Source: JAUWOY01 sp034431315
GTDB lineage: Bacteria; Chloroflexota; Anaerolineae; VGOG01
Direction of reading: 5' to 3'
Assembly (NCBI GenBank): GCA_034431315.1
Contig: DAOUDK010000007.1
Location: forward strand, 1-11,380
Length of the DNA stretch: 11,380 nucleotides
Under the pieces are notes generated by a model. The model saw only the letters and a program-made list of their open reading frames with translations, had not been told where the DNA came from and made no database searches. Positions within the stretch are counted from its first letter, which is position 1. The number at the start of each line of letters is the position of its first letter. A program made the position numbers and the translations under genes. This document shows positions 5,498 through 11,380 of the stretch, piece after piece.

Positions 5498-8400
5498 TCA
5501 AGGCCCACCTGTGACTCGCACCAGGCGGATGTTGTCGAAGTAGAGGGTGCGGGGACCCAGGGGGTAGGTTCTGATCTGCCCCAGGTAGTTCTCCTCCTCG
5601 TTGATGGTGTCGGGCTCGAATTCCAGCCAGTCCACGTTGGACACGTCAACGTCGCGGGCCATCTCGGCGATGGGAACGACCACGTGCGCCGATGCGTTAG
5701 GCAGGAGAAGGACCCCTCCCCCGGCCTGTAGGTACCAGCCGTCAGCATTATCGGCCACGCCGATGTAGAAACCGGTGTAGTAGTCGCTCTCGTTGTAAAC
5801 GTCGAGCTCCAACGCGGTGTAGCCGCTCCAGTCCGTCGGGAACCGCCAGGTGCCCATCCAGGGCCAGTCGGAATCATCGAAAATGACCTTCAGCGAACGG
5901 GCTCCCTCGGTGACATGCTGGCTCGTCCGTTCCCAGGAGATGACGTTCCCGAACTCCCAATCTACTACCTCCCCAGAGGTCTCGAAGGAGAAGAGCAGGG
6001 TGGATTCCTCGGCCACGCGCTGGAGGGAGAAATCAACGGTCAGCGTCGCGCCCGCTCCTACATTCACTGTCTGCTGGGCCGATGTGTAGCGATCCCGGCT
6101 GGCGGTGAGGGTCTGAACGCCCGCCTCGACGGCCAGCGTGTAGGCCCCGTTGCCGTCGGTCAGTGCCGCCCCTTGACCGTTGGAGACCAGCACGCCGTCC
6201 AAGGGCGCGCCACTTCCGCTCTCGGTCACCGTACCCTGGATGGTGGCCAGGTTCACAGGGTGCTGCCCGGACAGGATCTCGCCCATGAGGTCGCGGAAGG
6301 CGTAGAAGTCCGCAGGGTCGGGATCGGCGTCGCGCAGGAGCTGGGGGAGCAGGTTGACGGTTAGACCTCGGGCGAAGGCTTCGCTGGTCTGCGCGGCCAG
6401 CATGGTCAGGTACTCGTAGTCCTCGGCTGCCTCCCGTGCCAGTTCCAGCCGGATGGAGGGCAGGGGGCCGTCCACATCGGCGGCGGGGTCGCCCTCGATC
6501 TTGTGCCCCGGCCAGAAGAGGGCCCCCGCGCCGTTGCCGTACACGGGGTCGGGCGGGGCGAGCCAGGGGTTGATGATGTCCATACTGTTGGCGTCCCCCA
6601 CCCAGGCCGCCACGGCCCAACCCTCGAGGGCGGCGGCGTCATATTTGTAGGCCAACGAGCCCAGCGCCCGGTGCAAGGTGGCCTTGTAATCAATGAAGTC
6701 CCCGTAGTCGTTGAAGTACAGGCTCAGCGTCTCGCCCAAAGCCACCCGCTGGCGATAGATCTCAGGGTCTTGCTCCACCTCGTCTGAGGCGATGCTCCAC
6801 CAATCTACGTAGCCCACCAGGTCAACCCAGCCCCGGTCGGGAGGGCCAGGGGGAATGGGGTAGACGCTGGCAGCGACGACCTTGAAAGCTGGATCCACCC
6901 CCTTGACCAGGCTGGCCCAGTCGAGGAGCCTCTGCAGCCCCTCTGGGCCGTTGTGCATGGGCTCGTCGCTCACCCACTGGGTCTCGTCGCTGAAATAGAT
7001 GAAGTGCCTGTCGAACCACCCCTGGGCCGTGTAGTGGTCGCGGAGGAGCTGGTAGTATTGAATCACTTTGCCAGTGAAGACGGGGTCGTCGAAGGCGGCG
7101 GCGGTGTAGTGCTGGCCAGCGGCGTCTCGTATCAGGTACCACTCGTCATAATCATCGTAGACGCCGGGTAGATTGAAGCTGACCATGCCCCGGGTGTCCA
7201 GAAAGTACTCGTACTGAGGATCGGAGCCGGAGAAGTCGAGCTGCACCTGGCCGCCAACCTCGCTGTAGGCTGGCCTCTGGTAGAATTCGTAGGGGTGGAG
7301 GCGATGATCGAGCAGGGCCTCGTAGTATTTGTCGGTGAGGGCGTAGAGGGCTGCCTCGTTGCCCTCGTCGATCTCGTACTGGGGAGGGAGGGTCCAGAAG
7401 GTGTCCAGGGGGAAATTGGCGTCCAGGCTGGTCGTATCGGGCAGGGCGAAGTCCCACACCGTCAGGTTCAGCATGACTGTGGCCAGCCTGGTAGCCCCGC
7501 CGTCGGCAGTGATGGTGAGGGTGCCGCTGTACTCCCCCGGAGCGGCATCGGCAGGGATGTAGATGTCCACCCAGATGGGCTGGTTCTCCCCTGTGCTCAC
7601 AGCGAAGGGCGCTCCCACAGAGTGGCCCGGATCATAAGGATCGTCGAAAGGGATCAGGGCGTCTGGGATGAAGCCGGGGGGAATGATCGCCGCCGGCAGG
7701 CCCGTTCCCCACGGGTCCGATGGCTGCGTCACCTCGAAGTAGGTCTGGCGGTAGAGGGTGATGTTGTCCTGGCTGATGGTCCCGCCGGGGCCGATCAGGT
7801 CGCTGGCAGTCACATTCACCTCGGACAATGGGTCTTCCTCGGCGGCGATGATCAACTGGAAGGGCTCGTGCTCGTTCCTGGCTGCTTTGATGCCGACCGA
7901 TCCGTCAGCGCCAGACCAAACGTAGTTGGCCTCCTCGGCGGGGTCGGTGGGCAGCACCTTGCGGGTGTTGCCTACGGCCCAGACCCGTGCGCCACCTTCC
8001 GCTGGGCAGGTCTCCCCCCAATGCACCGCCACCAGCATGATGTCCACGATGTCAATTTTGCCGTTGCTGTCCAGATCGTAGGTGGGATAGTAGTCGGGGT
8101 CGCCCACGGCGGTGCGCCAGAGGTTGGCTACCAGCATGATGTCCGCGATGTCCACGTCTCCATCGCCGTCCAGGTCGCCTTCCAGGGTGCAGGTCGGCGT
8201 CTCGAAGGCGCCCGGGTCAGGGGCCAGGCCCTGGTAAGCGTGGGGTCCCTGATCGTTGATGCCGGGGATGACGACGCCAGCGCCAATCAAGTCGCTGCTG
8301 GAGGCCAGGGCGTAATCACCGCTCGCCGGGTCGGCGAAGCCGGGTTCGACGTCGAGGCCGTGCGTTTCCTGGCCGGTTAGCGACTGGAAGGTAGCCAGGT

Positions 8401-10153
8401 CGTGCATGTGCCGGTCGGGGCCAGTGCCCCAGTAGACGAATTCGTCCGGGTTGGTGGTGTACAGGTCATCGTAGTCCAGATCCACCGGCTGTCCGGTGTT
8501 GTAGTTGTCTATGGCGTAGTCGGTGCCGGCCCAGACGTTGTTGCGGGCGTAGATCAGGTCCCACGTGCCCGGCGCTTTGACGTAGAGGCCGTTGTTGCCA
8601 GGCAGGACAGCGTCGGCGGTGTTGTGGAAGAGGTACATCGGGCCGGACTTGGCGTAGCCGCTGTTGAATTTGAAAGGGCTGCCGATGTAGTCGTTGTTGC
8701 CCACGCCGGTGCGATAGATCAGGTTGCGGACGGCGTAGGTGGGGCCGGTGTAAGTCGGCGCTAACGAGATGCCCATCAGCACGTCGTGGAAGGTGTTGCT
8801 CCAGATGCGCACGTTGCTGCACCGCCCGTCGGTCTCCATCCCGTCGTCGCCGGCGCGATAGACCAGGTTCTCGTAAACGTCGGTCTCGTTGGTCAGGCCA
8901 GCCGTCCCCGAGGGACAGACGCCGAAGCCGTCGAAGTAATCGTGGAAGGTGTTGCGCCGGATGACGTTGCCCCGCCCGGTGGCCGGGTCGTAGAAACGGA
9001 TGCCCCTACTCGACAGGGATATGCCAGCGTAGAACGCATCCCAGGGCCAATCGAAGATGGTGTCGTAGAACTCGCTATCCTGGATGACGTTGCGGTGCGA
9101 CACCCGTTTGATACCGATGCCCAGGTCGTTGATGGCAAAAGTGCACTCCTGCACCAGGTTGTCGTTGGCGTTGTCGAAATAGATGGCCTTGGCCCAGCTC
9201 CCCTGCCCGTAGTGGCGGAAGGTCAGGTTGACGAAGTAGATGTAGTCCTGCTCGACATAAAAGGCGTAGTTGTAGCGCGAAACGTTCATCTCGACGCCAT
9301 TGGGATCGGCATCGCCTGCCAGGCGGACGTAGACGGTGGTGCCGCTGGCATAGAAGCCAGGGATGCCCCAGATGAGGTTTTGCAGATCGGAGAGGCTCTG
9401 GTAGGGCAGGAGTCGCTCGCCGTCGGCGGTGACCAGGTGGGGGTCGGCCACGTTGACAGTGGTGCGGTAGACGCCGCCCCCCTGATCCGCCCAGGCGAAG
9501 GTGTCCTGGTCGGCCCCGTCCAAGATGGCGTTTTCCCCCTGGTGGCTGCGGATGACGATGGGTGCGCCGGAAGTGCCGGAGCGGGGGAGGTCCATCTCGC
9601 CCTGGTAGTAGACTCCGTCGCGCAGGACGACCTGGTCGCCGGCTTGGGCCTGGCTCAGCCCTTCGATCAGCGAGCAGGGCGCGGCCAGGCTGCACGCCGT
9701 GCCGCTGCCGTTGGGGGCGACGTAGTAGGAGTGGAGCGGTGAGGGGACGGCAATCTCGGAGCGGGTGGCACCGCTGGCCGTCACGGTGACACCGTCCAGG
9801 GGGTCGCCATCGGGGTCGTTGAAGGTGACGCGCACGTCGTAGGTCGTGCCGGGCTCCAGCCAGAACAGGCTGCCGACGAAGCGGGTGTCGTCAACGCGGG
9901 AGAGAGGGAAGCCGGCCTGGTACGCCTGGCTGCCGGTGCGGTATTCGACGGTGGCGGTGGCGTCCCCGTCGGGGTCGTCAGCGGCAGCGATGGTAGCGAT
10001 GACGCCCATAGCGTGGAAAGTGCCGCAGAGCTCGACGGAAGCAGCGGCGGTTGAGGCATAGCGAGCGTCTGCCTGGGCTTCCACTGCTTGAATTAGGGCC
10101 AGGATCAGGAAAATCAGTCTGAAGAGGGTCGGGCGCGAATGTTGGATTCTCAT
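5498..10153 (-). CDS. Giant secreted dockerin enzyme: beta-helix, internal dockerin, GH123/DUF4091-like, CBM-like
   Basis: A 1551-residue exported carbohydrate-active protein. ATG at 10153 is chosen because AGGAGG (10164-10169) lies 10 nt upstream; the ATG at 10177 precedes that site. Order: signal peptide 1 to about 28; Fn3-like fold, about 38-133; right-handed parallel beta-helix, about 143-650, opening with YYVAPNGSG and ending DPGAFE, resembling pectate-lyase-like proteins; type I dockerin, 655-717, with calcium loops D660-x-D-x-D-G and D693-x-D-x-N-G flanked by C655 and C716; GH123/DUF4091-like module, about 722-1255, with the candidate catalytic pair D1056-E1057 in YFSDET and the block PSIRLELAREAAEDYEYL; carboxypeptidase-regulatory-like domain, 1302-1378; jelly-roll carbohydrate-binding-like domain, 1384-1549. 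GH123 enzymes cleave beta-N-acetylgalactosaminides; the actual substrate here is unknown. An internal dockerin is unusual. Its likely anchor is the cohesin protein encoded at 2974-3699. Confidence 0.85.
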   Translation of the reverse strand: MRIQHSRPTLFRLIFLILALIQAVEAQADARYASTAAASVELCGTFHAMGVIATIAAADDPDGDATATVEYRTGSQAYQAGFPLSRVDDTRFVGSLFWLEPGTTYDVRVTFNDPDGDPLDGVTVTASGATRSEIAVPSPLHSYYVAPNGSGTACSLAAPCSLIEGLSQAQAGDQVVLRDGVYYQGEMDLPRSGTSGAPIVIRSHQGENAILDGADQDTFAWADQGGGVYRTTVNVADPHLVTADGERLLPYQSLSDLQNLIWGIPGFYASGTTVYVRLAGDADPNGVEMNVSRYNYAFYVEQDYIYFVNLTFRHYGQGSWAKAIYFDNANDNLVQECTFAINDLGIGIKRVSHRNVIQDSEFYDTIFDWPWDAFYAGISLSSRGIRFYDPATGRGNVIRRNTFHDYFDGFGVCPSGTAGLTNETDVYENLVYRAGDDGMETDGRCSNVRIWSNTFHDVLMGISLAPTYTGPTYAVRNLIYRTGVGNNDYIGSPFKFNSGYAKSGPMYLFHNTADAVLPGNNGLYVKAPGTWDLIYARNNVWAGTDYAIDNYNTGQPVDLDYDDLYTTNPDEFVYWGTGPDRHMHDLATFQSLTGQETHGLDVEPGFADPASGDYALASSSDLIGAGVVIPGINDQGPHAYQGLAPDPGAFETPTCTLEGDLDGDGDVDIADIMLVANLWRTAVGDPDYYPTYDLDSNGKIDIVDIMLVAVHWGETCPAEGGARVWAVGNTRKVLPTDPAEEANYVWSGADGSVGIKAARNEHEPFQLIIAAEEDPLSEVNVTASDLIGPGGTISQDNITLYRQTYFEVTQPSDPWGTGLPAAIIPPGFIPDALIPFDDPYDPGHSVGAPFAVSTGENQPIWVDIYIPADAAPGEYSGTLTITADGGATRLATVMLNLTVWDFALPDTTSLDANFPLDTFWTLPPQYEIDEGNEAALYALTDKYYEALLDHRLHPYEFYQRPAYSEVGGQVQLDFSGSDPQYEYFLDTRGMVSFNLPGVYDDYDEWYLIRDAAGQHYTAAAFDDPVFTGKVIQYYQLLRDHYTAQGWFDRHFIYFSDETQWVSDEPMHNGPEGLQRLLDWASLVKGVDPAFKVVAASVYPIPPGPPDRGWVDLVGYVDWWSIASDEVEQDPEIYRQRVALGETLSLYFNDYGDFIDYKATLHRALGSLAYKYDAAALEGWAVAAWVGDANSMDIINPWLAPPDPVYGNGAGALFWPGHKIEGDPAADVDGPLPSIRLELAREAAEDYEYLTMLAAQTSEAFARGLTVNLLPQLLRDADPDPADFYAFRDLMGEILSGQHPVNLATIQGTVTESGSGAPLDGVLVSNGQGAALTDGNGAYTLAVEAGVQTLTASRDRYTSAQQTVNVGAGATLTVDFSLQRVAEESTLLFSFETSGEVVDWEFGNVISWERTSQHVTEGARSLKVIFDDSDWPWMGTWRFPTDWSGYTALELDVYNESDYYTGFYIGVADNADGWYLQAGGGVLLLPNASAHVVVPIAEMARDVDVSNVDWLEFEPDTINEEENYLGQIRTYPLGPRTLYFDNIRLVRVTGGP
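8014..8203 (-). other. Region encoding the internal type I dockerin
   Basis: This stretch encodes residues 651-713 and slightly beyond of the giant enzyme, with two F-hand repeats: GDLDGDGDVDIADIMLVA and DLDSNGKIDIVDIMLVA. Each has the Dx(D/N)x(D/N)Gx(I/V)D pattern of a calcium-binding dockerin loop followed by a helix. It lies between the beta-helix and the GH123-like module instead of at a terminus. Confidence 0.85.
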
Positions 10154-10178
10154 GATTGCACTACCTCCTCGAATCAAA

Positions 10179-10221
10179 ACGCCAGCATCAGGGCACGCAA
10201 AAGCACGGCCTCGGCTGGCGT
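10179..10221 (-). terminator. Attenuator-like hairpin just before the giant enzyme's ribosome site
   Basis: A perfect 8-bp stem (minus strand ACGCCAGC at 10221-10214 with GCTGGCGT at 10186-10179) encloses a second hairpin with a TTTT loop (CGTGC/GCGTG, counting G-U pairs). It is followed by TTTTGATT and then GAGGAGG. It could be an intrinsic terminator in the leader or, since the ribosome site is only 9 nt away, a translation-blocking structure. Confidence 0.5.
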
Positions 10222-10395
10222 CTCATTGGTTGCATCGTTTGCTTCGCTGGCCTGAGCAACCATTAAGGGCGCCTTCGCACCTATCGGTCAAGCTTCGTTG
10301 AGTCACCTCACAGGATCTCCGATACCGACGGCCGCTTGCCGTACATGAGAAGCCCCGTGCGGAAGACGTTGCTCCTGTCAGCGTTGGCGCCGCTG
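10222..10395 (-). promoter_or_regulatory. Leader and upstream region of the giant enzyme gene; weak promoter candidate
   Basis: This intergenic stretch separates the antitoxin stop from the attenuator-like hairpin. A possible minus-strand promoter is TTGACC (10286-10291), 18 nt, CTTAAT (10262-10267). Potential stems include GGTGC-GAAG-GCGCC (10282-10269) and GGTTGC/GCAACC (10261-10256 with 10234-10229). No known riboswitch class was recognised; the GACGCAAAGCC signature of the c-di-GMP-I class is absent. Confidence 0.3.
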
Positions 10396-10638
10396 CTAGG
10401 TGGGGGCGGCTGTAGCAGGTGTTAGGCTCGGGATTTTGGCAAGCTGCGCTACTAGCCGCAAAGCCTCGTTCACAGCTTCCTCATTGGGAAAGACCTCCGC
10501 TACATCGGGCGCCAGCAGCACCAAATTTGTGCCTTCCCTGTATCGGTCAGCGTACTTGCCTCTCACTCCTCCTTCAAGCAACTGAGACAAGTCATATTCG
10601 GGGCGGAGTTCATCGTCAATTCCAACTTCCTTCTTCAT
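10396..10638 (-). CDS. Putative antitoxin partner of the BrnT-like toxin
   Basis: An 80-residue small protein whose start overlaps the toxin's end by 23 bp, implying translational coupling. A purine-rich GGGAGAG site precedes the ATG. The sequence has YDLSQLLEGGVRGKYADRY (about residues 15-33), GTNLVLLAPDVAEVFPNEE and a C-terminal VNEALRLVAQL helix. This pattern is familiar in small proteins encoded beside DUF497/BrnT toxins. The last ten residues are a Pro/Ala/Thr tail. It differs from classical BrnA, lacking an obvious long ribbon-helix-helix protein layout, though the VNEALR helix is reminiscent of one. Its role is inferred mainly from position: it should bind and neutralise the toxin and may repress the operon. 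Confidence 0.7.
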   Translation of the reverse strand: MKKEVGIDDELRPEYDLSQLLEGGVRGKYADRYREGTNLVLLAPDVAEVFPNEEAVNEALRLVAQLAKIPSLTPATAAPT

Positions 10639-10903
10639 ATTGCTTTCTCTCCCTGGATGTCAATTCTCGCGCACTGATGATACGAACCCGATCACCTCGT
10701 TCAGCATGGGCAACCATCAGTAGTCTGAAATGGTTTGACAGGCCGATGGTGATATGCCGATCTTCTTCCACCGAGTGATCAGGATCAGGAACTGTTATAC
10801 TCAAGGTATCTCGGAGGACCGTTGCGCCTTCTTCAAAGGAGACCTTGTGTTTTTGGAAGTTTCGTGCGGCCTTATTTGGATCCCATTCAAACTTGATGCC
10901 CAC
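10616..10903 (-). CDS. brnT: BrnT-family (DUF497) ribonuclease toxin
   Basis: A 95-residue toxin of the BrnT type, a RelE-like ribonuclease fold that inhibits translation by cutting RNA. Family motifs in order: FEWDPNKAARNFQKHKVSF at residues 5-23; DPDHSVEEDRHITIG at 40-54; VAHAER at 64-69; RIISARE at 74-80; and SRERKQYE at 83-90. The length and motif order are as expected, and no break is seen. The start is GTG at 10903, immediately followed by GIKFEWD, the usual beginning of the family; no better ATG exists upstream in frame. The toxin precedes the antitoxin, the order typical of brnTA operons. It lies 463 nt upstream of the dockerin enzyme on the same strand, but a functional link is not evident. 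Confidence 0.9.
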   Translation of the reverse strand: MGIKFEWDPNKAARNFQKHKVSFEEGATVLRDTLSITVPDPDHSVEEDRHITIGLSNHFRLLMVAHAERGDRVRIISARELTSRERKQYEEGSWN

Positions 10904-10953
10904 AGTGTAACAGCGACCTCTTTGATATTATACCTTCTGCTCAAGCTTGATTT

Positions 10954-10982
10954 AGTATACACCAATAAGCCGAAAGAGGCAA
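10954..10982 (-). promoter_or_regulatory. Candidate promoter of the toxin-antitoxin pair
   Basis: Minus-strand TTGCCT (10977-10982) and TATACT (10954-10959) are 17 nt apart, 51 nt before the GTG start. A second perfect -10, TATAAT, lies at 10927-10932 without a clear -35, so either could be used. Confidence 0.45.
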
Positions 10983-11380
10983 ACACAATTCAATGCCTGC
11001 AGCGATGAAGAATACGGGAGCGGTTGAGCATTACGTGGAGCTAGACAGTCGGCCATTGTGAGCAGGTAGGAGAGAACAGGCGCGCGAATTCTCTGGCCAG
11101 CTTGGGCTATCAAAGCAGGCCAGAAAGGGGTGATTAGGTTGGAGGGGGGATACGGACTGGAACGAGCAGAGGGTGCGCTAAGGAGGAGCGAATCGGATTT
11201 GGAGGCGGATGTTCAGCATTTGCCGGATGTCATCTGGGCTCAAGCGCAGGTTGCGCCAGGCTTCTATAGACGTTCAGAAAAAGATTTTGAATTCACATAA
11301 CGGAGTATCGCAGTCGCCATACCAATCTATAGACGGCAGACAAAGACTTGGGTTGTGAGAGCACTTCAGATTGGACAAGA
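10983..11380. other. Right-end region with no convincing gene
   Basis: Nothing in this 398-nt stretch was recognised. A 22-codon frame starts with ATG at 10993 and stops at 11059-11061. A plus-strand frame is open from 11070 to 11297 (76 codons, including LEADVQHLPDVIWAQAQVA), stops at TAA 11298-11300 and is open again to the edge in the same frame; it has no ribosome site and only a GTG (11130) as a start. It could be a decayed gene or chance. On the minus strand two short frames enter from the right edge and stop after 28 to 34 codons. Confidence 0.3.

Noticed and set aside
5438..5500. TGA read as Trp, which would restore the C-terminal dockerin
   Set aside because: Genes here use TGG for Trp and end at TGA, and the first TGA and the missing dockerin half would not be explained.
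7295..9742. Long plus-strand open frames (7295-8380 and 8786-9742)
   Set aside because: They are antisense to the giant enzyme, Val/Gly-rich as expected from high-GC shadow frames, and have no recognisable domains.
10154..10177. Upstream ATG at 10177 for the giant enzyme
   Set aside because: It lies upstream of the AGGAGG at 10164-10169, which is placed to serve the ATG at 10153; the signal peptide also starts there.
10222..10300. A second c-di-GMP-I riboswitch in the giant enzyme's leader
   Set aside because: GAGACGCCAGCC only loosely resembles GGGACGCAAAGCC, and the GAAA-capped stem and closing strands are missing.
11263..11335. TCTATAGACG direct repeat (11263-11272 and 11326-11335)
   Set aside because: Only 10 bp with weak flanking similarity; no element structure around it.

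Overview
The window looks like the genome of a free-living Chloroflexota bacterium (Anaerolineae-like). This is inferred from secreted proteins with long Thr-Pro linkers, a C-terminal LYLPMILKN-type motif, Gly/Asp-rich surface enzymes, strong AGGAGG ribosome sites and sigma-70-like promoters, not from a marker gene. No rRNA, tRNA or CRISPR array is visible.

Layout, left to right. (1) 1-448: the 5' end of an IS1-like insertion sequence, reading leftward off the window, with a zinc-ribbon transposase and its promoter. (2) 531-2525, minus strand: a secreted Thr-Pro-rich surface protein (CARDB, Ig-like and PPC-like domains). Its leader (2581-2797) holds a fully consensus promoter, a cyclic-di-GMP-I riboswitch and an intrinsic terminator that can compete for the same bases. 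(3) 2974-3699, minus: a membrane-anchored single-cohesin protein. (4) 3724-5409: a complete ISKra4-like insertion sequence with 21-bp inverted repeats and a perfect 9-bp target duplication. (5) 5498-10153, minus: a 1551-residue secreted enzyme combining a parallel beta-helix, an internal dockerin, a GH123/DUF4091-like module, a carboxypeptidase-regulatory-like domain and a carbohydrate-binding-like domain. Just past its stop lies an in-frame, decayed dockerin remnant. (6) 10396-10903, minus: a BrnT-type toxin and its overlapping antitoxin. (7) About 10983-11380: no convincing gene.

How it fits together. Removing the insertion sequence and one target copy puts the dockerin enzyme directly upstream of the cohesin gene on the same strand. 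The gap is 103 nt, or 43 nt from the stop of the decayed dockerin. The ancestral locus therefore reads as a two-gene unit: a carbohydrate-active dockerin enzyme and its probable cell-surface cohesin anchor, now split by a transposon. Immediately downstream, a second surface protein sits under c-di-GMP control. The locus looks like an accessory surface module for polysaccharide handling and attachment, bounded by mobile elements and a toxin-antitoxin pair.
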